A stretch of 64,000 nt of DNA from positions 92,331 through 156,330 of the forward strand of contig QCHZ01000004.1 of the NCBI GenBank assembly GCA_003216955.1, in the 5' to 3' direction. This document shows positions 1-7,947 of this stretch, piece by piece. The translations under genes and the position numbers were made by a program. How positions within the stretch are numbered: the first letter of the stretch is position 1; every line of letters begins with the position of its first letter. The notes under the pieces are model-generated. The model searched no databases. It was given only the letters and a program-made list of their open reading frames with translations, and was not told the DNA's origin. The DNA comes from Prochlorococcus sp. AG-402-I21 (GTDB lineage: Bacteria; Cyanobacteriota; Cyanobacteriia; PCC-6307; Cyanobiaceae).

Positions 1-70
1 TATGTATAAATAATTATGTAAGATCCTACTCTCAAAAGGCTCTAAAGTTTTTTATCTCATAAATAAAATA

Positions 71-280
71 ATGAACCGTATTTTTCTCATGGCTCTATCT
101 TCTTCTCTTATATCTCCGATGGTAGTTAACTCTGATGATCGAATTTATGAAGTTAAGAATATTTGTGGACGATACTATGCAGTCGAAATTAACGGTGATG
201 AGGTCGCAAGTTTATTAGGCTTAAAAGATTCTGGCAGGGTCAGCTCAAGGGTAGAGCAGTACTGCAATTTCTTTCGCTAA
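71..280 (+). CDS. Small secreted hypothetical protein (69 aa)
   Basis: I do not recognise the family. The product starts with a short hydrophobic stretch (about residues 4-20, containing LMALSSSLISP) that could be a signal peptide or anchor. A polar segment follows with two cysteines (ICGRYY near residue 32 and QYCNFF near the end), which could form a disulfide outside the cytoplasm. It starts at an ATG with no strong ribosome binding site. It stands alone upstream of the ABC-F gene, with about 210 bases of apparently empty sequence between them. The call is a plausible small exported protein, function unknown. Confidence 0.5.
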   Translation: MNRIFLMALSSSLISPMVVNSDDRIYEVKNICGRYYAVEINGDEVASLLGLKDSGRVSSRVEQYCNFFR

Positions 281-491
281 GCTTCTTGATTACTTGATTA
301 TGCTTTCTGTTCTTGTAGCCCTTTTACATATTTCGTAGTTGATGTAACTGTTGAAATAGAATGTATGAGCTATTGAGCAATGATAGATTTTATTTATAAA
401 TTTCATGTTTAAGCTTTGAAAAAGATCATGAGGACTAAGGGGGGGTAATATTTGTGAGTTGGCTTTAGTTACGGACGTGAGGAAGTAAGCT

Positions 492-2417
492 GTGTTGATT
501 AGTCTTGTTAATGCTTCAACAGACTTTGGAATAAAAAATCTTTTTAAAAATTTAGATCTTCATATAAATAAAAAAGAGAGACTCGGTTTGATTGGTCCAA
601 ATGGATCTGGCAAGTCAACACTTTTGAGAGTCATTGCAGGAATAGAACCTTTGATGGATGGAGAAAGAAGATGTTTATCATCTTTGCGGATATCTTTAGT
701 TGGGCAGGAAACAAGTTACAACAGTGAAAAAAGTATTTTGGAAGAAGTACTTGAAGGGTGTGGAGAAAAAAGGAAATTATTACTTAATTTCAGTCAGCTA
801 AGTAGAAAAATCGCTCAAAGTCCAGAAGATGAAGACCTTTTGAAAAAACTTGGTCAGGCAAGTGAACTTATGGATGCCGCTGGGGCATGGAATTTAGAAC
901 AAGAATGCCAAGATGTTCTAAGAAGACTAGGTATAAAAGATTTAGATAAGCCAGTAAAAGATCTTTCTGGTGGTTACCGCAAAAGAGTGGGACTTGCAGC
1001 TGCGCTTGTCTCTAAACCAGATGTCTTACTTCTTGATGAACCTACCAATCATCTCGATGCATCTGCAGTGGAATGGCTTCAAAATTGGTTAGACCATTAC
1101 GAGGGTGCCCTTGTCTTGATCACGCACGATAGATATGTTCTTGATCGTATTACTAATCGGATGGTCGAAATCAATAATGGAGAAGCTCGCAAGTATTCGG
1201 GAAATTATCGCCAATTTCTTCAACAAAAAGTTGAACAAGAACAATCAGAGATATCTACAAAGAAAAAATTTCAGGGTGTTTTAAGAAAGGAATTAGCTTG
1301 GTTAAGGCAAGGTCCCAAAGCGAGAAGTACAAAACAAAAAGCACGTATTCAAAGAATTGCTGAAATGCAAGCGAAACCTAAAAATCATGTCAAAGCTAAA
1401 TTAGAAATGAATTCATTGAGTAGAAGAATTGGAAAAATCGCAATAGAAGCTGAAGGTGTAGGACTCTCCTTAAGTGATAAAGAGAATAATTTGGATCTTT
1501 TACATGATTTCACTTATAGCTTTAGTCCGGAGGATCGAGTAGGTATTATTGGTCCAAATGGAAGTGGTAAATCGACTCTTTTAGATCTAATCGCAGGTAA
1601 AAGATTGCCTACTAGTGGAAAAATAACAGTTGGAGAAACCGTTCATATTGGCTATCTCGATCAACATACAAATGATTTAAATCAAGGGAGTGGCCTAAAG
1701 CGCAAAGTTATCGAATTCGTGGAGGAAGCTGCATTACGAATTGATCACGGAGGAAAACAAATTACCGCATCACAACTCTTAGAAAAATTTCTGTTTCCAC
1801 CTAGTCAGCAACATAGCCCTCTACTTAAACTGTCAGGAGGAGAAAAAAGAAGACTTGCTCTCTGTAAAATGCTTATACAAGCTCCCAATGTATTGTTGCT
1901 TGATGAGCCTACAAATGATTTAGATATACAAACACTTAGCGTACTAGAGGATTTTCTTGAGGACTTTAAAGGTTGTGTCGTAGTCGTATCGCATGATAGA
2001 TATTTTCTTGATCGAACAATTGATAGAATTTTTAATTTTGAAAATGCGCACTTACGAAGATATGAGGGGAATTACTCTCGATTCCTGGAACAAAAAACAT
2101 TAAAGGACCGAAATAATGAAATCAAAGAACGAGATCATATAATTAATAATTCCCATAACAAGAGTGGATCAGAAATAAAATCAAATCGTCAAAATAATAT
2201 GAGAAAATTGAGTTTTAAAGAAGCTAGAGAATTAAAAGAACTAGATCTGAAACTACCTATGTTAGAAAAACAGAAAATATATTTAGAAAAAAGAATAACT
2301 GATAGTGATGTAGACATTAGTGAAATCAGTCATCAATTAGCAGAGCTTATTGAAGCTATTCAAGATCATGAGGATAGATGGATTGAGCTAAGTGAGTTGT
2401 CTGAGTCAGCAAGATAA
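492..2417 (+). CDS. uup: ABC-F family ATPase (Uup-like)
   Basis: This is a soluble duplicated ABC ATPase with no membrane segments, the ABC-F architecture. The first nucleotide-binding domain has its Walker A (GPNGSGKST) at about residues 35-43 and signature LSGGYRKR near residue 158. The second has Walker A (GPNGSGKST) near residue 353 and signature LSGGEKRR near residue 457. LLLDEPTNHLD and LLLDEPTNDLD are the two Walker B motifs. Between the domains lies a charged linker, and the C-terminus is rich in Lys/Glu and probably coiled coil, as in Uup. At 641 aa the length is normal. Family members act at the ribosome or on nucleic acid during translation stress rather than in transport. The start is a GTG. 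It is probably a single-gene transcript. Confidence 0.88.
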   Translation: MLISLVNASTDFGIKNLFKNLDLHINKKERLGLIGPNGSGKSTLLRVIAGIEPLMDGERRCLSSLRISLVGQETSYNSEKSILEEVLEGCGEKRKLLLNFSQLSRKIAQSPEDEDLLKKLGQASELMDAAGAWNLEQECQDVLRRLGIKDLDKPVKDLSGGYRKRVGLAAALVSKPDVLLLDEPTNHLDASAVEWLQNWLDHYEGALVLITHDRYVLDRITNRMVEINNGEARKYSGNYRQFLQQKVEQEQSEISTKKKFQGVLRKELAWLRQGPKARSTKQKARIQRIAEMQAKPKNHVKAKLEMNSLSRRIGKIAIEAEGVGLSLSDKENNLDLLHDFTYSFSPEDRVGIIGPNGSGKSTLLDLIAGKRLPTSGKITVGETVHIGYLDQHTNDLNQGSGLKRKVIEFVEEAALRIDHGGKQITASQLLEKFLFPPSQQHSPLLKLSGGEKRRLALCKMLIQAPNVLLLDEPTNDLDIQTLSVLEDFLEDFKGCVVVVSHDRYFLDRTIDRIFNFENAHLRRYEGNYSRFLEQKTLKDRNNEIKERDHIINNSHNKSGSEIKSNRQNNMRKLSFKEARELKELDLKLPMLEKQKIYLEKRITDSDVDISEISHQLAELIEAIQDHEDRWIELSELSESAR

Positions 2418-2472
2418 CAACGTAATTTTTTCTTGTGACGGAGAGGAATAAATTTAGGCCAAGTCGTCAGCG

Positions 2473-2500
2473 TTGACATTTTCAGTATAAATACTATAAA
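2473..2500 (+). promoter_or_regulatory. Sigma-70-type promoter for the small RNA candidate
   Basis: A perfect -35 hexamer TTGACA lies at 2473-2478 and a -10-like TATAAA at 2495-2500, with a 16-base spacer. Initiation would fall at about 2501-2508, just where the predicted RNA structure begins. It is one of the clearer consensus promoters visible in the window and points toward the structured region rather than toward a conventional gene. Confidence 0.55.
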
Positions 2501-2702
2501 GGGCTTGTAGCTTTTGCTACTCAATCGTCCGATCTGCCTGTGTAGACCGCAGTTCGACTCAAGTCACAGGACGGGGACTTGAGCGCTTTTAAGGAGTCTG
2601 TATCATGGTCAATATGTATTTCAATGGAAGATCATACGTATATTGCAATTCTGCTTAAAAGCCTCAGATCAAGCTCACTTATAGGGGCTTGAATTATTCA
2701 AG
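2501..2702 (+). ncRNA. Candidate structured small RNA, possibly peptide-encoding
   Basis: A roughly 200-base region behind a consensus promoter contains several strong, nested helices. GTAGC/GCTAC (2507-2520) closes a TTTT loop. CTCAAGTC (2558-2565) pairs perfectly with GACTTGAG (2576-2583). GCTTTTAAG (2585-2593) pairs perfectly with CTTAAAAGC (2654-2662), and inside it CAATAT pairs with ATATTG. The 5' GGGCTTG (2501-2507) can pair with CAAGCTC (2670-2676), closing the molecule. CTTGAA/TTCAAG (2688-2702) forms a last hairpin without an obvious T-run. I do not recognise the RNA. Size (about 180-200 nt) would allow a 6S-like RNA, but the branching is not obviously the 6S rod. It is not tmRNA, RNase P or SRP RNA, whose conserved cores are absent. 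Identity is open; structure and promoter are what is seen. Confidence 0.5.
2605..2658 (+). CDS. 17-aa ORF inside the structured RNA
   Basis: An ATG at 2605 opens 17 codons ending in TAA (2656-2658). The peptide begins MVNMYFNG and ends CNSA. It is preceded by AAGGAG at 2591-2596, eight bases upstream, an ideal Shine-Dalgarno in a genome where such sites are often weak. The end of the Shine-Dalgarno side helix (2585-2593) pairs with 2654-2662, which covers the stop codon, so ribosome access could depend on RNA folding. It could be a leader peptide, a small protein on a dual-function RNA, or chance. No family is recognised. Confidence 0.3.
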   Translation: MVNMYFNGRSYVYCNSA

Positions 2703-3011
2703 ATAAATTCATACCTCTAGTAATTTAATGCATCTCAATATATCAATGTTTTATAGTGAGATTATATTATTTTTATGCCTATTAAAGTTAGCTAAATTAG
2801 TTGAATCATTGGAGTGATATTTATATAAATTTAAATGACTCGTTTTTGTAGTTATTAATACAATACGAAAAAGATCATGTTTCTCTGCATTTCGCTAGCT
2901 TTGGGACTGTGTCTGAGAAAAATATCTCACAAGAATATGAGATTCTATTATTCTAAAAAATTTATTATTTCTAGCTTTTAACTATAATAACTTTGTGTAC
3001 ATAGATGAATT
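2703..3011. other. Intergenic, no gene seen
   Basis: About 310 AT-rich bases with many stop codons in all frames. A 34-codon ORF opens at 2877 but has no convincing composition or ribosome binding site. No RNA structure or repeat stands out. Confidence 0.4.
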
Positions 3012-3179
3012 GTGAAGTTGATTAAATGGCATAAATCATTTGTTGAACGTGCTCAAAAAGAAATGGGGATATCTAACTATGCCCTTTATTGGTTTGGATT
3101 CCTTGAGGGTGCATTAGTTATGTGGATACTTATGAAAGTTATTTCTGCTTTATGGATAAAATCTGAGTTTCCTTTTTAA
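3012..3179 (+). CDS. Small membrane-anchored hypothetical protein (55 aa)
   Basis: GTG at 3012 opens 55 codons ending TAA at 3177. The N-terminus is basic (VKLIKWHKSF), followed by a soluble stretch and a membrane segment near residues 25-48 (around YWFGFLEGALVMWIL). The composition looks protein-like and resembles small conserved picocyanobacterial proteins, but I cannot name a family. It lies 25 bases before the next small membrane protein on the same strand, so the two may be co-transcribed. Confidence 0.5.
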   Translation: MKLIKWHKSFVERAQKEMGISNYALYWFGFLEGALVMWILMKVISALWIKSEFPF

Positions 3180-3204
3180 TAAAGATGTTTCTAATAGGTG
3201 GATT

Positions 3205-3390
3205 ATGGAGTTTCTAAAAAAAATCCCTCCGAATATTTATTTGATTTTTTCTATGATTTTCATAACAACAGCTATTGCAGCTCTTTTTTTAGGGAAATTT
3301 ATTTTTGCCGTCATATCTTTGGTAATTGGACTTTTTGCATTAATAGTGTGGACTTTTCTTGGATTATTTGAAGAAACTAAAAATACGTAG
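3205..3390 (+). CDS. Small two-helix membrane protein (61 aa)
   Basis: The ATG-started product consists almost entirely of two hydrophobic segments (about residues 10-31 and 33-54), with lysines at the N-terminus and a short acidic tail (EETKNT). Function is unknown. It follows another small membrane ORF by 25 bases. Small proteins of this type in picocyanobacteria are often thylakoid or plasma membrane accessory factors, but nothing in this sequence shows that. Confidence 0.55.
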   Translation: MEFLKKIPPNIYLIFSMIFITTAIAALFLGKFIFAVISLVIGLFALIVWTFLGLFEETKNT

Positions 3391-3520
3391 ATGCCTCCAT
3401 ATCCTTTTATATAAGAATATGGCTAGCAAAAAGTTCTCATCATTTCATTATTCATTAGGTGCTTGTTTTCCTTTTGAATGAATTTATTGTGTATGGAGAT
3501 AGATTATTTTTAAGTTAATA

Positions 3521-3727
3521 ATGGTTATTGATCCAGAAGTGATACCCCCTTCAAGTAACAAAGGGAGCAAAGCAGGTAAATATTTCCCGAAATGGACAAT
3601 TTATAGCTCTTTCGGGATAGGGGTATTGGTCTTAGTTGGGTTAATTAAAACCCTTCTCCCTTTAATTGGAATGGCTTTCTTACTTGCTTTCGTCTGGTCC
3701 CAGTCAACAACTAACAGAAGATACTGA
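3521..3727 (+). CDS. Small membrane hypothetical protein (68 aa)
   Basis: A polar, proline-containing N-terminus (VIDPEVIPPSSNKG) precedes a basic patch and one long or two short hydrophobic helices at about residues 27-60. The protein ends in a short basic tail. It begins with ATG. The family is not recognised; it is probably a single-gene unit in the small-ORF region. Confidence 0.5.
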   Translation: MVIDPEVIPPSSNKGSKAGKYFPKWTIYSSFGIGVLVLVGLIKTLLPLIGMAFLLAFVWSQSTTNRRY

Positions 3728-3781
3728 AAATTGTGCTCACCACAAATTAAAGTCTTTCTCGAGGTAACTTTAACTTTTGAG

Positions 3782-3934
3782 TTATCTCCCGATAATGAAA
3801 TGGTGAACAGAGGGAACCGTTCTATATAGAATGTAAATAATAAGAACTAGTAAATTTCCACCAACTACAGCAGCTCCTGCAGCAAAATTTCCTTCTTTAG
3901 TGGTGTAATCCCACTTTGGCTCGTTATCTGTCAT
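3782..3934 (-). CDS. Small single-helix membrane protein (50 aa)
   Basis: Read on the reverse strand from the ATG at 3934 (MTDNEPKWDYT), the product has a polar N-terminus and one membrane helix near residues 16-37 (AAGAAVVGGNLLVLIIYILY). A TTG at 3979 in the same frame would add 15 residues rich in Asn, which looks less likely. It is convergent with the preceding gene. No family is recognised. Confidence 0.5.
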   Translation of the reverse strand: MTDNEPKWDYTTKEGNFAAGAAVVGGNLLVLIIYILYRTVPSVHHFIIGR

Positions 3935-4139
3935 GGTTGAATTATTAATAACTTTATTATTGCCATTATTCCAACTCAATCAACAAATATAACTAATAAA
4001 AGAATAAAGAAACTCCTGATTTCTTCGAAATTCAAAATCTAATCCACTTCCCTATAACGTAAAAGAGATTTATTTAAAAGGCTTGAGAGTTCTCTGTTCT
4101 TCAAATCTCTCTCTATGACTACTGGTTTAACTTGAAAAT

Positions 4140-4463
4140 TTATGCTTCCTCTTTAGAAATCACTTCGGCATCAACAACTTCTTTTGAATCAATAAATTCG
4201 TTTCTTTTCCTATCTATCCAACTATTAATACCGTATACGAGTGGCTTTGATCCTCGATAAATAAAAATTGCGGTAGGAAGAACACTTATTATCCCAATTG
4301 CAGGGTTCTTGAATATGAATCGCCCTGCTTTGACATTAAAAAGAATAATTAAGACAGAAGGAATTAGAACACTGAGAATGGTCTTTAGAGCTTCAGTCCA
4401 TCCAACACGATAGACCCACCAAATTGAAGCGATTCCAAAAATATATAAAACAAAATAAGTCAT
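4140..4463 (-). CDS. Multi-pass membrane hypothetical protein (107 aa)
   Basis: Three or so hydrophobic segments (about residues 1-17, 26-43 and 53-70) are followed by a charged C-terminal tail that ends SKEEA. It begins with ATG. No motif identifies it. It is separated by about 46 bases from the upstream small ORF on the same strand, so the two could form one transcript. Confidence 0.5.
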   Translation of the reverse strand: MTYFVLYIFGIASIWWVYRVGWTEALKTILSVLIPSVLIILFNVKAGRFIFKNPAIGIISVLPTAIFIYRGSKPLVYGINSWIDRKRNEFIDSKEVVDAEVISKEEA

Positions 4464-4509
4464 TAAATATTACTTACACAGTAAGTCAAGTCTTATTATT
4501 TCAGCTATT

Positions 4510-4704
4510 CTAAGAAATATTTTTACGCTTTGAGTTTCTCGTCTCGAGGACGTAAACACTAATAGCTATCAGTAATGTTACCAAAATCGATGAGGCTAAC
4601 CAACTTAATTGACTTGAGTTCATTCCTAAGTAAGGGCCATCAATAGGTTGCTCAGACCAAGTGCCAGGTAAGTGCCATACCTGAGGGTTCGATAGAAAAA
4701 ACAT
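4510..4704 (-). CDS. Small membrane hypothetical protein (64 aa)
   Basis: The N-terminal half is polar and rich in Trp and Pro (HLPGTWSEQPIDGPYLG). A single helix spans about residues 33-52, followed by a basic tail (ETRNSKRKNIS). This topology suggests a lumenal or periplasmic N-terminus with a cytoplasmic tail by the positive-inside rule. The family is not recognised. Confidence 0.5.
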   Translation of the reverse strand: MFFLSNPQVWHLPGTWSEQPIDGPYLGMNSSQLSWLASSILVTLLIAISVYVLETRNSKRKNIS

Positions 4705-4921
4705 GCAATACCTTTCAATGTTTTATGAGCAAATTTTATATTTAAAATACATAAATGCTATGAATAATTACTTATCGTTACTTGTTCTAATAACCAAGAT
4801 TGATGATGTATTTGATTTTTAATTAGTAACGGATTTCTTTAATTCTTTAAAAATAATAATTACTCATGGCAAAGCTTTGAAACATAAGCCATCTTTAAGT
4901 TAAATTCATTTCGAGGTCACA

Positions 4922-5011
4922 ATGACTAGAGCTGTGAACTGGGTTTTGCTTCAATTGGCTATGAGTTATTACGGCGACTCGTTGAGAGAATTTCAAGTTG
5001 ACAATGATTAG
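4922..5011 (+). CDS. Possible 29-aa peptide
   Basis: ATG at 4922 is preceded by a GAGG-type ribosome binding site (CGAGG, five bases upstream) and opens 29 codons to TAG. The peptide (beginning MTRAVNWVLL, ending QVDND) has an amphipathic or hydrophobic first half and an acidic end. The good ribosome binding site supports translation; the length makes it uncertain. Confidence 0.35.
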   Translation: MTRAVNWVLLQLAMSYYGDSLREFQVDND

Positions 5012-5054
5012 TTGTTAATACCTTTTCAATATTATTTAATTTCTCATTATTTTA

Positions 5055-5159
5055 ATGAAGTTACTAACTCAGTTCAGTATTCCTAATCCAAGCAAGGCTG
5101 ATCTTGCTAAAATTAACAATAGAACTTCAAAAACACTTAAAAAAGCATCTAAAAAATAA
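5055..5159 (+). CDS. Possible 34-aa basic peptide
   Basis: ATG at 5055 opens 34 codons ending TAA. The C-terminal half is strongly basic (KTLKKASKK). It follows the 29-aa ORF by 43 bases. No family is recognised, and a chance ORF is possible. Confidence 0.25.
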   Translation: MKLLTQFSIPNPSKADLAKINNRTSKTLKKASKK

Positions 5160-5317
5160 CCTTGTTTTTTTGAACCATTACGAATGCTATGAACAATAGA
5201 TTTATTAATCAAGTCTTGCTTATACGTCTATAATATATCGTGAATATTACTAATACGTCTAAATTTTACCTAATTATATCACTATCATTATTTCTAATAA
5301 CTGTGAAATTATTACCT

Positions 5318-5869
5318 TTATTTTTTCTCGGCTATTATTGATTCTAACTTAATGTTCTTAGAGAACTCCTTGCAATCTAATTTTACTCTTTTTATTTTTT
5401 CTTCTTCCCAAATCCAGTATACGGGATGAGACTTCCTAACCTTTCTTAATTGTTTATTTGATCTTAAGCTAATAGGTGAGAATTCTTTTGTTTGATCAAA
5501 TGCATTATCTCTAGTTGCCTGATTCAAAACAATACTACCTTCTTCCCCTGATTCTGATCGGTGATAAGTTCCAATTGGTATTTGCAGTGCACCCATTGCT
5601 CTATTTAAAAAAATCACATGGTGCGGCTCATCCCATTCAGGGTTGATAAGAGTGAATTTTCGACTACCATCAATCACTAAATTGTGATCAATTTGATGAT
5701 GGTGGATGTAATACTGCTCAAAAATGCCATCATCAGGAGGAGATATGGCATTTTTGTGATGGATAACAACATCGGCGCCATTTGATCCATTTACGCTTGC
5801 ATCAAAGAACGATACTTGTGCTGTTTCACGAAAAACACGAATAGGGACAAAATGAAGAAGCATGTGCAA
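5318..5869 (-). CDS. Hypothetical protein, cupin-like (183 aa)
   Basis: The sequence contains a histidine-rich stretch (YYIHHHQIDHN near residue 55) followed by short beta-like segments: VIDGSRKFTLINPEW, HHVIFLNRAMG and IPIGTYHRSESGEEG. That pattern of His, Gly-Tyr-His and Glu in a beta-sandwich context suggests a single cupin-like barrel, perhaps metal-binding. The family assignment is an inference, not a firm match. The C-terminal third is charged and lacks recognisable motifs. The start is an ATG with a second ATG two codons later. It is probably a single-gene transcript. Confidence 0.5.
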   Translation of the reverse strand: MHMLLHFVPIRVFRETAQVSFFDASVNGSNGADVVIHHKNAISPPDDGIFEQYYIHHHQIDHNLVIDGSRKFTLINPEWDEPHHVIFLNRAMGALQIPIGTYHRSESGEEGSIVLNQATRDNAFDQTKEFSPISLRSNKQLRKVRKSHPVYWIWEEEKIKRVKLDCKEFSKNIKLESIIAEKK

Positions 5870-5982
5870 CCTCCCTTGTTCTTACAATTTATTCATAATC
5901 GAAAATAGTTAATTTATAAATCTCGGTTTTCACCTTGGCAGATATTCTTATATAAACTATTTTTCTTGCTAAGTGCACTAGA

Positions 5983-6642
5983 CTAACCTTGCTCACAACC
6001 AAGACTTTTTAATTCCGAAAAAGAAAATACTTGTTTATTTATTATTGAACCTTTTGAGGATTCTTGATGAATGGCTCTAGAAGATAAAACCCAAGCCCCA
6101 CCTTTATATAAAGGTACAAAAGTATCTTTGTAAAAGCTTTTTCCTTTTAAATCTTTTTTTGAAATTGGATCAAGATATTGACTGGAATAACTCTTGCTTA
6201 AGTAGCCATTACCAGTATGAGTCACATCCTTAGTAAGTATGATTATTAGATTTCCATGAATATGTCTATAAACCATCGTAACGATATCGTTTTTGACCCT
6301 ATATTTGTCACCTTCATTTTTCCCTCCAACTATAACTTCTGAGCCAATTTCATTTATATCTCCAAAAGTAAAGGTATTTCTCCCATGAGTTTGTTCAAAT
6401 GATCTTCTGACTCGATGAATAGCAACTTCCCAAAGTTGTGAAGAAATGGCTTTGTGTATTTCTTTGTCATCTATTTCTTTAACAGTGGCTTTTAAATCTT
6501 GTCCTAAGCAAAAGCTTCCTTTTATTTCTCTTTTGCCATCTGTCCATGAACATCTACCTTCATAACCTAAAAAATCTGGTTCCCATGTGTAGCGATTTTC
6601 ATAGGCAGACTTAAATAAATGGGTACAATCTGTTCCTGTCAT
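5983..6642 (-). CDS. DUF3386-like cyanobacterial protein (219 aa)
   Basis: The N-terminus contains FKSAYENRYTWEPDFLGYEG, which resembles the opening of DUF3386, a family found mainly in cyanobacteria. The family is predicted to form a soluble beta-rich fold with no known reaction. There is no signal peptide or membrane segment. The central region (GDKYRVKNDIVTMVYR) fits alternating beta strands. At 219 aa the length is in the expected range. The start is ATG. Confidence 0.6.
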   Translation of the reverse strand: MTGTDCTHLFKSAYENRYTWEPDFLGYEGRCSWTDGKREIKGSFCLGQDLKATVKEIDDKEIHKAISSQLWEVAIHRVRRSFEQTHGRNTFTFGDINEIGSEVIVGGKNEGDKYRVKNDIVTMVYRHIHGNLIIILTKDVTHTGNGYLSKSYSSQYLDPISKKDLKGKSFYKDTFVPLYKGGAWVLSSRAIHQESSKGSIINKQVFSFSELKSLGCEQG

Positions 6643-6977
6643 TTTCGTGGTTCGTATATGGCTTATCTTAGTTAATTAAAGATTTTAATAAACTAATTAA
6701 AAATATATTGATGAAAAAACAAGTATTTATAGTTTTCAATAGCGATTATTTTGAGCAATAAACACAGATAAATTAGTTTCCAAAAAATAACGTTTATTGC
6801 ATTTTACTTAAGGTTATTATTTTTGATAGCCAAGACCATGCAAGAAATGGCTATCACGCAAAAGCATCTCTTGAGTTGAAAACTCTTGCTATATATTTTT
6901 AATATAGCTTCCAAAAATTGTCAGTTTATTTGATACACAAAACTGCAAATCATTTGATCTCATTAGCTATTAAAAGA
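6643..6977. other. Intergenic with a small hairpin, no gene seen
   Basis: About 335 AT-rich bases without a credible ORF. GATAGCCA (6835-6842) and TGGCTATC (6858-6865) form a perfect 8-bp stem with a 15-base loop. No T-run follows, and no promoter is clear. Confidence 0.3.
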
Positions 6978-7238
6978 CTATTCTTCATTTTCTTCAACCG
7001 AGGATTTTCTATTTACTGAGCTTAGAGACTGATCATTGCTATCAGTTTTTTCATCCCAACCCCAGCTTCTTTTGATTTCTTTTAATGATCGACCACTCTC
7101 TCTTTGTTGGGGACTTAGGGGAATCCAACTCCAATCAATTAAAAGTGTGGCGACAACGCCAAATATGACATGTCCGACAAGTACGCCTACAACATCAACT
7201 GTAGTGAGAGATTCTTGTCCAATCGAGGGGTCGTACAA
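6978..7238 (-). CDS. Small membrane hypothetical protein (86 aa)
   Basis: One hydrophobic helix at about residues 12-37 (TTVDVVGVLVGHVIFGVVATLLI) is followed by a hydrophilic tail rich in Ser, Asp and Glu. The combination of a short N-terminus and a PLSPQQRESGRS stretch after the helix has a conserved look, but I cannot name the family. It is transcribed away from the Hli gene cluster, with a shared upstream region of 180 bases. Confidence 0.55.
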   Translation of the reverse strand: MYDPSIGQESLTTVDVVGVLVGHVIFGVVATLLIDWSWIPLSPQQRESGRSLKEIKRSWGWDEKTDSNDQSLSSVNRKSSVEENEE

Positions 7239-7417
7239 ATTCTTTATTCTTTTGTTTCTTCTAATTATAGGAATTTAGTAAATTTTTCAAAGAAAAGGTA
7301 TGGTTAAAAGTTTCGTTTTATATATATTTTTTTCTAATGTATTTGATCATTTTTACTAGTATGTTCGGTTGCCCACCATCAACTAAAAGCACCAGCCCGT
7401 TACATTACTTTACATAA

Positions 7418-7540
7418 ATGCATTCTTTAAAAATGACACCTGAAGCAGAAAAGTTTAATGGTTGGGCAGCAATGCTTGGCTTCGTTGCAGCCTTTGGCGC
7501 ATATGCAACAACCGGACAAATTATTCCTGGCATCTTTTAA
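7418..7540 (+). CDS. hli: High-light-inducible protein (Hli/SCP), first of three
   Basis: A 40-aa single-helix member of the LHC-like Hli family. The core reads EKFNGWAAMLGFVAAFGAYATTGQ, the chlorophyll-binding E-x-x-N-x-x-A-M-x-G-F pattern, and it ends QIIPGIF. These proteins sit in thylakoids beside photosystem II assembly complexes and bind chlorophyll and carotenoid to quench excess light. The start could also be an internal ATG at 7433. It is the first gene of a tight cluster: the next Hli starts 10 bases after its stop. Confidence 0.85.
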   Translation: MHSLKMTPEAEKFNGWAAMLGFVAAFGAYATTGQIIPGIF

Positions 7541-7550
7541 ATTCTTGATC

Positions 7551-7670
7551 ATGCAACCTTCAAACAAGACAATTTTTGAAAAAAGCCTCGGCAGACCAGC
7601 AATGATGGCTTTCGTTCTTTTAACAGGTATCTATCTAACAACTGGCCAACTTATCCCTGGAGTTGTGTAA
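7551..7670 (+). CDS. hli: High-light-inducible protein, second of three
   Basis: A 39-aa product with the family C-terminus (GIYLTTGQLIPGVV) and RPAMMAFVLL in the helix. Its motif diverges from the first copy: SLGRPAMM replaces N-x-x-A-M-x-G-F, with Arg kept in the pigment-binding position. The stop codon overlaps the start of the third gene (TAATG), so translation is probably coupled. Hli family membership is clear from the helix and the GQ-IPG ending. Confidence 0.8.
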   Translation: MQPSNKTIFEKSLGRPAMMAFVLLTGIYLTTGQLIPGVV

Positions 7671-7816
7671 TGTCTACTACAAACAACAACACAAGAAAAA
7701 TCGATCCTGAGAAGGTAACTGCAGAAAGACTTAACGGCTATGCAGCTCTTTTAGGTTGTATTGCTTTAGTAGGTGCGTATGCAACAACAGGACAAATCAT
7801 TCCTGGCTTTGTTTGA
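7670..7816 (+). CDS. hli: High-light-inducible protein, third of three
   Basis: A 48-aa product whose core (ERLNGYAALLGCIALVGAYATTGQ) follows the Hli motif and ends IIPGFV, nearly the same as the first copy. It carries a longer polar N-terminal extension (STTNNNTRKIDPEK). Its ATG overlaps the TAA of the second gene. The similarity of copies one and three suggests tandem duplication, with copy two the more diverged. Confidence 0.85.
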   Translation: MSTTNNNTRKIDPEKVTAERLNGYAALLGCIALVGAYATTGQIIPGFV

Positions 7817-7947
7817 TCTAAGAAGTTACATCAAAATTTCAGTCAGTTGAACTAACTTCTAGCAATTATTAGTCTACTTGGGGCAGATACCTAATAGAAG
7901 ATTTATTGGTTTTAATGGGAAAAACTAATTTCAATAAACTCAAAAAT

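Noticed and set aside
2501..2702. tmRNA (permuted two-piece ssrA) or RNase P / SRP RNA
   Set aside because: A T-loop-like GTTCGACTC appears, but the flanking bases do not form a T stem, there is no CCA piece or tag reading frame ending in Ala-Ala, and RNase P and SRP core motifs are absent.
2877..2981. 34-codon ORF in the gap after the small RNA
   Set aside because: No ribosome binding site and composition consistent with chance in AT-rich DNA.
7036..7278. Forward 80-aa ORF
   Set aside because: It is the antisense shadow of the reverse-strand 86-aa membrane protein gene.
7458..7550. Upstream extension of the second Hli gene
   Set aside because: It overlaps the first Hli gene in another frame; the ATG at 7551 gives the normal Hli length.
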